Positions 26,001-32,805 are shown, numbered from the stretch's first letter. The stretch is 37,455 nucleotides of DNA from an uncultured Burkholderiales bacterium (GCA_902826305.1 CADEEH010000039.1:1-37455), one strand, 5' to 3'. Translations and numbers: made by a program. Notes: generated by a model not told the origin, from the sequence alone.

Positions 26001-29000
26001 AGACCTCGAGGTACAGCGGCTGGTTCGCGGGGTCGGTCCGGTTCGAGAAAGTGACCGACACCGCGTTCGCCTGGCCGTCGGTCGGTGCCGTGGTGGCCCC
26101 GGGCAGCACGACCTCGTTGCCGCCGTAGCCGATGTTCGACGCACGAACCGTGAACTGCCCCACGGCCGGCGTCGCCGAACCGCCGGCGGTGTAGTTGAAC
26201 CCGGCGTCCGGCGTGCCGTTGTCGTCGATGTCGCCGGTGTGGAAGATCGGCAGCGGCAGGTACGCCGACAGCGAGAAGTCCTCGTAGTCGCCGGTGGGCA
26301 CCAGGTAACGCATCCGATAGGTCACGTCATCGGTCGGCGCGACGATCGGGGTCGCACCGGCGGCCTGGCCGTTGATCGAGGTGACCTCGAGGGCGATCGC
26401 GTTGCGCGCGATCTGCAGCGCCGCGCCGCTGTCGTCGTTCTCCCCCTGCAGACCGGGGGCCGCGGGATCGAGCGCCGCGTCGAGCACCGTGCCGGCGATC
26501 AACGAGCCGTCGGTGATCGAGTCACCTTCGTTCAACTGCGGATGGGTCGCCGCGCCGGTCACGCGGTACGACTCGCGCACCGTCGTGTGATAACGGATCT
26601 GCAGTGTCGTCTGGCCTTCGTCCTGCAGGTTGTCGGCATCGAACTGGTCGCCGACCAGCGCACGACTGGCCGCGGTATTCGGGATCTGGCCGTTGACGGC
26701 CAGCCGGTCGAGGATCATCTGCAGGTCGTAGGTGACGGTGATCGAGCCGGCGCCATTGGCCGGCGTGCCGTTGGCCGACGGCGTGATCGTGTACTCACCC
26801 GGCAGCAGCGCGATGTTGCTGACCGAGCCGCCGGTGCCACGCAAGATCGTGATCACCGGCGTGAAGGTGGTGTCGAAGTCCTGGCCGTCGGAGATCGTCT
26901 CGGTGATGATCATCGACTGGGTCGGGCCGCCACCGAACGCGAAGAAGTCGGAGACCTGGGCGTCGAGCGTGTATTCGAGGGTGTGGCCGGGACGGATCTC
27001 GGTGCCCGACAGGTTGGTCACGCCGGTCTGGATCGCGATCGACTGCGCCTCCAGGCGATGCGCCGGCGCCGGATCGCTGTCGGTGCGTGAATCGTAGGCG
27101 ATCGACACCGCGCCACCGGGACCCGTGCCGGTGCGATCACGCGTGTCGACCGGCAACCACTGGCCGCTGGTCGCGGTGTGGGCATCGATGAACACGTCGT
27201 CGCCGCTGGCCGGATCGAGCACCGGTGTCGAGCCGCCACCGGTCGCGTTGAATTCCGGCACGTGGAAACCGACCACCATCGACACATCGGTGCTGCCGGC
27301 AGTGCCGGTCACCGACGACGCGGTCCGGGTCACCGTGCCGCCTAGCCCGGTCGGGTCGGACGCGCCGCCGGTGAAGGTCGCGGCCGCACCGGCGTTGGAC
27401 ACCAGCACACCGTTGACGTTGGTCCAGCCGCCGCTCGGGGCGGCACCGATCGGTGTGCCGTCGATCGACGCCGGTGTGCCCGTGATCGCCTCGAACTGCA
27501 CCGCGCCGCGACCGGCACCGGTCCCGGTGCCGGCGGCGAGGATGCTCGACAGGTCGAGGTCGGTGATCGTCTGGCCGGCGGCGATGTCGACGTCGATGCG
27601 ATAGGCGCGCTGGTAGTTCGGCCCGGTCGCGGTCTCGTCCTCGGGGCCGATGTAGTGGGTGGTGACGCGATACAGCTCCGGGTTCACGGTCAGCGTGTTG
27701 ACCGATCCCTGCACGATCGACGGATCACTCGTCGCGTTGTCGAGGGCGTCGTTGCCGAAGCGGAAACCGGCACGTGCACCGATCGCCAGCGGCTGCGCGA
27801 GGTCGGCCTGGTCGCTCAGCACGCCGGTGATGTCGATGTCGATCGCCGGCTGGCCCGGCGTGAAGCTGCCGAACGGCAACTCGATCACGTACAACTTGTC
27901 ACCGGCCTTCATGCCCGCGGGGACCGTCGGCACCGTGCGGCCGGTGGCATCGCCGGCATCGGTGTAGTACGGGTGGCCGGTGATCGCGCTCCCCGAACCG
28001 CCGGTCAGCGTGATCTCGGTGATCGTCAGTGGCTGGCCCAGGTACGTCGCCCCGGTGATCGTCACGCCGTCGTCGACCGCGGCACCGGTGCCGTCGACGC
28101 CGGTGGCCGGCACGAACAGGTCGACATACGGCGCGAATCCGGTGCGGGTCGATACCGCGGGTGCGCGGTTGTCGAAGTTGGCGGTGAAGGTGAAGGTCTC
28201 ACCGAGCAGCACGTCGCGCTGCGCGGCCGTGCCGTTGCCGGCACCGTCGCGGGCGAACGCGACATCGGGCATCGCGTCGGTGGCGCCCGGTGTCTTCAGC
28301 AGGCCGTCGTAGGCCGCGAGCACCGCCTCGCCGATCGCCAGGTCGGACTCGATCCGACCGGTGCTCGATTCGAGTTCCCAGTCGCCGCCGAGGGCGGCCG
28401 CACCGCTGTCGTCGGTGGATGCGGCGACATCGGCGCCGGTGGCCGCGGCCAGCGAGTCGATGAAGGTTCGTCCGGCTTCGCCGTCGGCGATGTCACAACC
28501 GTAAAGCAGCAGGTCGCCATCGTCGGTCAGCGCATCGCCGAGTCGGGCCAGGTCGGCGCTGTAGCCACCGAGGGCACCGGCGTCGACGGTCGTCGAGCCG
28601 AGCTGCATCTGGCCCTGTGCACCGTGCGAGACCAGATGCACCGCCGAATAACGGGTCGTGCCGTCGAGCGCGGCGGCGATCTGCGCGATCCCGTCGCGCG
28701 CCGGGTCGAGCACGATCACGTCGACGTCGGCGTCGACGCCCGCGACCAGGGACTCCCAGTTCGTCACCGACGGATCGACCACCATCAGTTGCCGGGCGAC
28801 TTGTGAGGGGTCCGCCGGTTTCGCCGTCGAGTCGACCTCGACGATCGGCTTGGTCACCCGTTCGGGCTGGTCGTCGATCGGCTTCTGTGTCCGAGGCGCG
28901 GTCTCGTCGACCGCCTCCTCCCCGCCCTTGCCGGGTGCCACGGCGGGCGCGGGCAACAGGTCGATCGGCTTGACGACCGCCTCGACATGGGTGTCCGGGA

Positions 29001-29109
29001 TCACCGCATCGGCTGCCGGGGCGACCGCGCCGTCGAACAACATTCGCGGCTCGAGGGCGATCAGGGTCGAGGAACGCCGTACACGCTGCTTGGTCTTGTC
29101 TGAGTTCAT
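20011..29109 (-). CDS. Giant DUF4347/VCBS-type secreted or surface protein (3032 aa)
   Basis: The N-terminus is basic and then carries LEPRMLFDGA (19-28), a motif near the start of many large exported proteins; no ordinary Sec signal is seen. Residues about 107-271 form a DUF4347 domain with SHG (His162) and LLYGC (Cys205). A long stretch (about 285-2030) has repeated DUF11-like beta domains (for example VEVVYTVVVRDITGNQS). An SdrD-B-like domain follows (about 2030-2120; ITGTLWDDSE, GQYVFTGLAEGSYRI). Next are cadherin-like and two VCBS repeats (about 2160-2845; GTYGTVTIQPDGSYAYQ). The last 58 residues form a basic, Pro-rich Cys-to-Cys tail. There are no RTX repeats, and I see only three cysteines. 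The ATG at 29109 is chosen; an ATG five codons upstream is possible. A role as adhesin or matrix protein is inferred. Confidence 0.9.
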   Translation of the reverse strand: MNSDKTKQRVRRSSTLIALEPRMLFDGAVAPAADAVIPDTHVEAVVKPIDLLPAPAVAPGKGGEEAVDETAPRTQKPIDDQPERVTKPIVEVDSTAKPADPSQVARQLMVVDPSVTNWESLVAGVDADVDVIVLDPARDGIAQIAAALDGTTRYSAVHLVSHGAQGQMQLGSTTVDAGALGGYSADLARLGDALTDDGDLLLYGCDIADGEAGRTFIDSLAAATGADVAASTDDSGAAALGGDWELESSTGRIESDLAIGEAVLAAYDGLLKTPGATDAMPDVAFARDGAGNGTAAQRDVLLGETFTFTANFDNRAPAVSTRTGFAPYVDLFVPATGVDGTGAAVDDGVTITGATYLGQPLTITEITLTGGSGSAITGHPYYTDAGDATGRTVPTVPAGMKAGDKLYVIELPFGSFTPGQPAIDIDITGVLSDQADLAQPLAIGARAGFRFGNDALDNATSDPSIVQGSVNTLTVNPELYRVTTHYIGPEDETATGPNYQRAYRIDVDIAAGQTITDLDLSSILAAGTGTGAGRGAVQFEAITGTPASIDGTPIGAAPSGGWTNVNGVLVSNAGAAATFTGGASDPTGLGGTVTRTASSVTGTAGSTDVSMVVGFHVPEFNATGGGSTPVLDPASGDDVFIDAHTATSGQWLPVDTRDRTGTGPGGAVSIAYDSRTDSDPAPAHRLEAQSIAIQTGVTNLSGTEIRPGHTLEYTLDAQVSDFFAFGGGPTQSMIITETISDGQDFDTTFTPVITILRGTGGSVSNIALLPGEYTITPSANGTPANGAGSITVTYDLQMILDRLAVNGQIPNTAASRALVGDQFDADNLQDEGQTTLQIRYHTTVRESYRVTGAATHPQLNEGDSITDGSLIAGTVLDAALDPAAPGLQGENDDSGAALQIARNAIALEVTSINGQAAGATPIVAPTDDVTYRMRYLVPTGDYEDFSLSAYLPLPIFHTGDIDDNGTPDAGFNYTAGGSATPAVGQFTVRASNIGYGGNEVVLPGATTAPTDGQANAVSVTFSNRTDPANQPLYLEVYFTIRATDEPFADRLYLTAQSQSAGNNTTGVQGTTQAIDQLQITAPVVSIWKTAIQDDVPAAPTPTFARTFELDDTSTAGNPNAVFTAAAGSGTAPFTTVTSSNRPSVDTDLLGADRGDAVRFAVVVENTGSSSRGAFDVVFRDTIPFAAEGVTINDVGNIQIRRGDGTVVAFADLRTAAGAAISDATGLRAALFDPAGGVQLVDDTGGAGVSDDQGGLGAGRDAGGTAITDGSNIIVVTYDVNIPAGVEVGREYTSSATLVSYTGSEGGGDYADLDGNVLTTSDNPTEEASVNVAELGATKVIVGTDQAFTAGNNVVIGELVQYRVTINVPEGGAGSLRLVDTLDAGMSFVSVDSITDLSGGNLTFSAGLPATSAAVITSSGGAANRMTLDFGNVTNIAGNTNATAESVEVVYTVVVRDITGNQSAPATLLNNSAVTTSTDSSRTVSAPNVTVVEPQLTVSITPSTASADIGDLVTFTLQVANGGGGLRAHDVDLADIVLPAGLTYVPGSLTQTAGVVPDTIESAGAEINGTGILANYASLDPGQSSTFTFQAQVTSATLGGAYNVPANLVWSSLPGTANNDLSPLTAAGDAERTGADGVGGALNDYAAAASASVAVTPVAPVLTIVTTSEAGTTADGGNPAQPQLAETIDGAIGEIVRYRMVVRVPEVNAAGAEIVVALPAGIRFLDDNSAAIAFVADGDALDSSTLDSLAGIDQPEPGAGTPATAADVASVLPTALLPGSAIQAVGGGAFVAGTDVRFVLGDLVNTNTDADGEFIVIEFNGVVDDVTGNQSIDNSTGALAAPATSLPVNYVFRSGGSDRGTSDTDTVDVVEPAIVDLAKRVIDVDPGSGLVTFEVTFSNDGDSVARDVRLTDDFTGLAGLTFNGAAGVSGLPGGAVNNTTANGVDIAIGDLAPAASVTIRYTATLAGPIAAIPARDAEVTYTSLTTAGTTLTVMDGATPLAVSTTPAGAERDSSNGPGADAAALDNYVDRDPAGLGMITGTLWDDSEVAPDNVIEVGENRLAAVNVQLTWAGIDNTFGTADDRIYTTTTGSGASAGQYVFTGLAEGSYRIDSPTSVNDATSGPVVIRYDAGGGAGPAQVDGRISLTLPDAGTRTNQDFGYVRTNDTPTASAPGAASVDEDNPLRFNGGSAAGEAGLITVGDVDAGASATNVATVSLPPLGGPVTVTGTLAATASGAATVTGNGTTRVQITGTIADINTTLASLRFDPSANGFGSTTLSVRIDDRGNGGDADGDLVPFEAGTLAATGVTGGDNLSATVAVPITVNPVNDSLTANPDLREIPEPNPLAITPVSGNAVTAPNTTAPQAEQADVDIESDPITVQGVTAGSAAGVITGGVTSTITGQYGSLVMQADGSYSYTPGPAAQQVRAGQTVDDVFTYSINDRADFSGNTATTTLTIRIVGANDAPVAMPDANSTTATSVTPASGNVIAAGAPTDQVDSDIDSQPSPSDTLTVIGVDPGDTGSPAAGDVGTPLAGTYGTVTIQPDGSYAYQVDRNDPAVIALAAGGSIDDVFTYTVSDGQGGTATTTLTITITGANEPPDGIDRVFRINEDQGRDDLNNALQFVPSGGNASTVFGFTDPDVGDALTAIRIDTVPASGQLLLDGQPVTSGQTIPVARLGGLRYVPAQDANSSNLPAAPRFTYSVRDSFGVFDPVPNSFTILIDPVNDPPTAPEETRTIDGTARLGTPDARITGVPPPTDPDVPADTLTIRVDSVPELSGGRFFRPDGTPVQVGERLTITDLQNLSFVPQPNPPGQPRPDGLVPVGSMRFTVDDGHGGTAPGAIHINVRPSGGGQGPNGFAPAPTLVPPVVDATPVPRDPPGATRNTLPGQPLFTSGSENRTDFAPGTIVLPAVAESRAQRVHHDARVAGSGVRDDFDPFTGLPSAIAPIDTRQPSAADATLVMKPAAPTTTAGRTDECGPDGKPLPKPKPKAVKRSIFAEPLGDKPKTFSEQVNAAGKRFKPPLKARPKPTGPQC
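20014..20187 (-). other. C-terminal Cys-x56-Cys tail tag of the 3032-aa protein
   Basis: The final 58 residues start at DEC and end with a terminal Cys just before the TGA stop. The tail is rich in Lys and Pro and contains AVKRSIFAEPLG, then FSEQVNAAGKR, then TGPQC. It aligns almost without gaps with the end of the 848-aa protein encoded upstream, although the regions just before it are unrelated. This suggests a shared sorting, processing or anchoring signal. Confidence 0.8.
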
Positions 29110-29389
29110 GCCCCGGGCCGCCATCGAATGGAAGACGCGCGGCCACCACGGCCGCACGCCCGACCATTGAGCCTTCGGGCAGCAGTCCTCGTACCGAGCA
29201 ACGGAACGGGCGGCCAAGTACGACGAATCGACGGGAACGAATCGAGGCGGGAATGCGACAACCCGGCGGCAACGGCGTCCGCGGGGGGACGGACGGTTGC
29301 CGCTCAGGCGCCGATCGTCAGCGCGCCGCGGCCCACCTGGCCGCCGGCGGTGTTCAGCACGACACCACCGACGTCGCCGCCGGTGGTTG
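29110..29389. other. 280-bp spacer between the two large-protein genes
   Basis: No gene is supported here. Just past the upstream stop, one minus-strand frame stays open to 29304 and reads Gly/Val/Thr-rich (TTTGGDVGGVVLNTAGGQV), which resembles surface-protein sequence but has no start of its own. No clear terminator or promoter was recognised, so read-through from the 848-aa gene is possible. Confidence 0.5.
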
Positions 29390-31936
29390 TCAGCACTGCT
29401 TGCCCGGCACGCCGCGCGGCGTGACCCGGGCCGGTGGCAGCAGCCGCTTGCGGGCCTCGCCGACCTGTTCGGAGAATTTCTTCGGCGCTTCGCCGATCGG
29501 CTCGGCGAACACCGACCGCTTGACCGCAACCGGCCGCGCGGTCGGCTTCGTCTTGGCGGTCGGCAGACAGTCGTCGACCGCGCCGGCTGCCGGAGCACCC
29601 TTCGGACCCCGCTGGCCGTCCTCCTCCACCATCCCCAGCACACGTTCGGGGGCGAACGGCGCGAACAGGTCGGGCGCGGGCCGGATCGGGTCGGCGAACG
29701 ACAGTCGGCCGGGCAGGTCGGAAAAGACGATCGGCGCCAGCGGCAAGGCGGCACCGACGACCGGATTGTTGAAACCGGCCGGACCACCCGGCCCCCCCGG
29801 CAACGGCGGCGGCGCGGCCCCTCCGCCAGGCGGCGTGGTGCCACCCGGTGGTGTCGGACCCGGACCCGGCGCGGGGGGGCCCGGCACGGGTGACGGCTCG
29901 GGGGTCGGCGCGGGTCCGGGCGCGGGGCCCGGTCCCGGCGCCGGGCCGGGCACCGGTGTCGGCGTCGGCGCAGGCTCCGGGTTCGGCCCGGGAGCGGGGG
30001 TCGGCCCTGGCGCGGGGGTCGGGCCGGGTCCGGGGGTCGGCCCTGGCCCCGGTACCGGCCCGGGAGCGGGGGTCGGACCCGGTACCGGCGGGGCCGGCTC
30101 CGGTCCCGGACCTGGTGATGGTCCTGGTCCTGGTCCTGGTCCTGGTCCTGGTCCTGGCCCCGGCACCGGTCCCGGAGCCGGTGTCGGTGCTGGTGTCGGC
30201 GCAGGCGGGCGGTCGGTGCCGGTGATCGTGACAGTCAGCGTCGTGGTCGCGATCGCGCCGGCGGAGTCGCAGACGCTGTAGGTGAAGACGTCGGTCAGCG
30301 TTTGCCCACCGGCCAGGTTCGACACTGCCGGGTCCTGCCGGTCGACGACATAGGCATAACTGCCGTCGGACTGGACCACCAGCTGGCCGTACGAGCCGGT
30401 GACCGGACGGCCGACATTGCCGGTGACCGGCCCGTCGCGCTCGCCCGGGGCGACGCCGGCGACGGCCAACGTGTCGCATCGGTCCGGGTCGGTGTCGGGC
30501 TGGTCGCCGGCACTGCCGTCGACGATCACGTTGCCCCGTGCCGGGTCGGTCGCCGTCGAACGGATCGTGTTGCGATCGGGGTTTGCGACCGGCGGATCGT
30601 TGCGGCCTTCGATGCAGATCGTCAGCGTCGTCTGCGACACCGAGCCGCGGTTGTCCTCGATCCGATACGAGAACACGTCCTGGACCACCTGCCCGGCGGC
30701 AAGTGCGTTCAGTCCCGGGTCGGGCTGATAGCGGTAGCTGCCGTCGGCCTGAAGCACCAGCGTGCCGTGTTGCCCGACGATCCGCGCGCCGACCGAGCCG
30801 GCATCGACCGTCCTGTCGGCCGCGCCGGTGCGCACACCGGTGACCCGGATCGGATCGCCCTCGCCGTCGACGTCGCGCTGTTCACCCGGCTGGCCGCCGG
30901 TGACCACGTTGCCGACCACCGGCTGTGGCGCATCGGGCTCGGGCTCCGGGATCACCCGCAGGTCCGGATTGGCGCGCAGGTCGTCGCGACCGCTGATGCA
31001 GATGCTGATCGTCGCCGTGTCGATCGCACCCGCCGTGTCGCAGACCGAGTAGGTGAAGACATCGCTGGCCGTCTGCCCGCCGTGCAGTGCACCGGCGCGT
31101 GCATCCGGCGTATAGGTGTACGAACCGTCGGCCTGGATGCGCAGCGTGCCATACGCGCCCAGGACCGGATCGCCGACGCCGCGCCCGCTCACCGGCGTGC
31201 CGCGCCCCGCGGTCGCGCCGGCCACCTGGAGCCGGTCGCACCGATCGGGGTCGGTGTCGGCGACGTCGCCGAAGCGATTGCCCGCGATCGCGGCACCGTC
31301 GCTGATACGCTGCGACTCGTCGATGCGGCGCAGGTCGTCGTTGGCCTGCGGCCGGTCGTTGACTGGTGTCACGTCGATACACACCGACGTCGATGCCTGC
31401 TGACCGGTGCCGTCGCGGGCCTGCACCCGGAGCGACGCCGAGCCGTCGAAATCCTGAGCCGGGGTGGCACGCAGCGTCGCCAGCGTCGCATTGACCGAAT
31501 CGAGCGTGCCGCTGATCGTCAGATGGCCGCTGCCGTTGCCCTCGATCCTCGCCCCCGGGCGGGCATCGACCCGAAGCACCGCGTCATCGACCGCAAGCGA
31601 GACGGTCTGTCCGTTGCCACCGCGATCATCCCGGTCACTGACCTGGATCCGGCCGGCGTGGCTCGGCGCCCCGTCGAACACCAGTGGCGTGTCCTCGGCG
31701 GTGCGGGCATGTGAAGGTGCGTGGATCTCGGGCGCGACCGGCCGCGCGGTGCCGGTCCTGGGTTCGATGGCTGCGTGCTGCGGGTCCGGATGCGCGGCGT
31801 CCGCAGTCGGTGCGAGCGCGCCATCGAACAACATCCTCGGTTCGACGGCGAGCAGGCCCCGGGTCGGCCGCCGTGCCGATGTCACCCGTGGTTCACGCGG
31901 CGTTGTGCGCCCGGCGATGACCGACCCGATCCCCAT
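29390..31936 (-). CDS. LEPR-motif VCBS-repeat surface/secreted protein with Gly-Pro linker (848 aa)
   Basis: This is the first gene of the export cluster. A basic N-terminus leads to VEPRMLFDGA (31-40), the same motif as in the 3032-aa protein. Residues about 60-195 form a cadherin-like domain. Three VCBS repeats follow (about 195-575; GAYGTLRIQADGSYTYTP, GQHGTLVLQADGSYRYQP, GSYGQLVVQSDGSYAYVV). These repeats contain cysteines (DPDRCD, YSVCD, TICI), unusual for this class. Residues about 576-715 are a Gly/Pro-rich linker. The C-terminus has a short hydrophobic stretch (PLAPIVFSDLPG) and the shared Cys-x57-Cys tail. The ATG at 31936 has GGAG six bases upstream. No RTX repeats are present. I infer a smaller partner of the giant protein, exported by the same machinery. 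Confidence 0.88.
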   Translation of the reverse strand: MGIGSVIAGRTTPREPRVTSARRPTRGLLAVEPRMLFDGALAPTADAAHPDPQHAAIEPRTGTARPVAPEIHAPSHARTAEDTPLVFDGAPSHAGRIQVSDRDDRGGNGQTVSLAVDDAVLRVDARPGARIEGNGSGHLTISGTLDSVNATLATLRATPAQDFDGSASLRVQARDGTGQQASTSVCIDVTPVNDRPQANDDLRRIDESQRISDGAAIAGNRFGDVADTDPDRCDRLQVAGATAGRGTPVSGRGVGDPVLGAYGTLRIQADGSYTYTPDARAGALHGGQTASDVFTYSVCDTAGAIDTATISICISGRDDLRANPDLRVIPEPEPDAPQPVVGNVVTGGQPGEQRDVDGEGDPIRVTGVRTGAADRTVDAGSVGARIVGQHGTLVLQADGSYRYQPDPGLNALAAGQVVQDVFSYRIEDNRGSVSQTTLTICIEGRNDPPVANPDRNTIRSTATDPARGNVIVDGSAGDQPDTDPDRCDTLAVAGVAPGERDGPVTGNVGRPVTGSYGQLVVQSDGSYAYVVDRQDPAVSNLAGGQTLTDVFTYSVCDSAGAIATTTLTVTITGTDRPPAPTPAPTPAPGPVPGPGPGPGPGPGPGPSPGPGPEPAPPVPGPTPAPGPVPGPGPTPGPGPTPAPGPTPAPGPNPEPAPTPTPVPGPAPGPGPAPGPAPTPEPSPVPGPPAPGPGPTPPGGTTPPGGGAAPPPLPGGPGGPAGFNNPVVGAALPLAPIVFSDLPGRLSFADPIRPAPDLFAPFAPERVLGMVEEDGQRGPKGAPAAGAVDDCLPTAKTKPTARPVAVKRSVFAEPIGEAPKKFSEQVGEARKRLLPPARVTPRGVPGKQC
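29393..29569 (-). other. C-terminal Cys-x57-Cys tail tag of the 848-aa protein
   Basis: The last 59 residues run from DDC to a terminal Cys. They contain AVKRSVFAEPIG, FSEQVGEARKR and PGKQC. The VKRS-x-FAEP-x-G block starts at the same distance from the first Cys as in the 3032-aa protein, and only one residue of length difference separates the two tails. Confidence 0.8.
29785..30212 (-). repeat. Gly-Pro/Ala-Pro linker-coding low-complexity region
   Basis: About 140 codons encode PGPGPG, PAPGP and PTPAP units between the last VCBS repeat and the C-terminal part of the 848-aa protein. Such linkers usually act as extended spacers or wall-spanning stalks. The DNA consists of degenerate 6- and 12-bp units and is prone to length change. 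Confidence 0.8.
30121..30156 (-). repeat. Perfect hexanucleotide microsatellite (GTCCTG)6
   Basis: Six perfect GTCCTG units (plus-strand reading) lie inside the Gly-Pro linker. The unit is a multiple of three, so slippage would change linker length without shifting the frame. Confidence 0.9.
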
Positions 31937-32074
31937 GACCGACTCCGCTTCCGGTTTCGACCGGATATGTTCGTCGTGCGATTCGCTTTGCCGCCTTCGC
32001 GACGGGACCGGACCCGGCGCGATGCTCCGCGTCGCGAAGACGCCTGAAGGTTATCAGTTCCGGGTTCCGGCCGC
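31937..32074 (-). promoter_or_regulatory. Probable leader/promoter region of the export operon, with a 10-bp-arm inverted repeat
   Basis: This 138-bp gap precedes the first gene of the minus-strand cluster. It contains CTTCGCGACG (31995-32004) and its complement (32030-32039), separated by 25 bp, and a small CCGGTTTCGACCGG palindrome near 31960. No convincing sigma-70 -35/-10 pair was seen. The DUF4136 gene lies upstream in the same direction, so the operon could also be read from there. The assignment rests on position and on the inverted repeat. Confidence 0.35.
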
Positions 32075-32713
32075 TCAGCCGCGCGATCGTTCCACCGGGA
32101 CATCGATGGTGCGGGTCGGCCCGCCGGACTGTCCGGGGAAACCCTCGAGGATCGCACGCGCCATGTAGGGCAGCACCGACGACAGGTCGGCGCTGTCGCC
32201 CAGGCTGGTCGCGGTCGCCTCGTAGACCCGACGTGGCGGCTGCGCGAGCCGATCGACGATCTGGATCGTCAGCCGACGATCCTGGACCGACACGTCGCGT
32301 TCGACCGGATACGGACCCCAGGGGTAGGCGAACGGAAAGCTCAAACCGAAGGACGCGCCGTGAGTGAAGTGGCCGAAGTACAGCGACGAAAAGGTCATCG
32401 GCGGGGGCGCCTCGACGATCCGCCGCACCCGGGTCTGCACCTGCGTCGTGAAGCCGACCTCGAAGCGCGCCTGCGGATCCTCGACGAACCCGGCGCGGGC
32501 GAGTTCCGCGCGCAGCAGGGCCTCGTGACTCGTGTGCTCGAGGCTGTCCTGCTGCGCAGGCGTGCGTGAAAAGCGGTAGGTCCGCGGCGTGGCGTCGGCC
32601 GGCCAGTCGTGGAACGAGGTCACGCCGCTGCGCACGTACGAGGCACAGCCGGTGGCGGTCGCGGCGAGGATCACCAGCACGGCCAGCAGCAGGCTGCGGG
32701 CCGCCGCGGCCAT
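32075..32713 (-). CDS. DUF4136-like outer-membrane lipoprotein
   Basis: This 212-aa protein has a lipoprotein leader (LLLAVLVILAATATGC; Cys at about 23 from the chosen start). The mature part shows the DUF4136 pattern: an early TYRFSRTP segment, a helix with LRAELARAGF, then FEVGFTTQVQTRV, and a C-terminal RRVYEATATSLG with a final LPYMARAILEGFPG helix. The family is widespread in Proteobacteria and of unknown function. The ATG at 32713 gives a normal leader. Starts at 32788 or 32800 would add a hydrophilic extension and nearly abut the pepN start. It is transcribed away from pepN and towards the export operon, 138 bp before it, so it might be part of that transcript, although such lipoproteins also occur alone. 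Confidence 0.8.
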   Translation of the reverse strand: MAAAARSLLLAVLVILAATATGCASYVRSGVTSFHDWPADATPRTYRFSRTPAQQDSLEHTSHEALLRAELARAGFVEDPQARFEVGFTTQVQTRVRRIVEAPPPMTFSSLYFGHFTHGASFGLSFPFAYPWGPYPVERDVSVQDRRLTIQIVDRLAQPPRRVYEATATSLGDSADLSSVLPYMARAILEGFPGQSGGPTRTIDVPVERSRG

Positions 32714-32754
32714 CGCCAGCGCGCAACTCCGGGCCCCTGGAATGGCCGGTCCGG

Positions 32755-32781
32755 TTTCCCGGTCCGGCAAACGCTTAGAAT
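32755..32781 (+). promoter_or_regulatory. Possible sigma-70-like promoter for pepN
   Basis: A TAGAAT (32776-32781), close to the -10 consensus, lies 24 bp before the pepN ATG. A weak TTTCCC (32755-32760) is 15 bp upstream of it. The match at -35 is poor and the spacing short, so this is tentative. Confidence 0.3.
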
Positions 32782-32805
32782 CCGACATCTGACTGTCCAT
32801 AGCCG

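Noticed and set aside
24070-27090. Plus-strand open frame of about 1006 codons inside the giant protein gene
   Set aside because: It is a shadow of the repetitive giant gene, with an Arg/Val/Gly-rich product and no domain.
29304-29389. Continuation of the 848-aa protein past its stop by frameshift
   Set aside because: The tail ending in a terminal Cys is shared with the 3032-aa protein at exactly the same point, so the stop is probably genuine; the Gly/Val-rich frame beyond it is short and has no start.
20011-31936. RTX (nonapeptide, calcium-binding) adhesin
   Set aside because: No GGxGxDxxx repeats were found in either large protein, so a standard RTX type I substrate is not supported.
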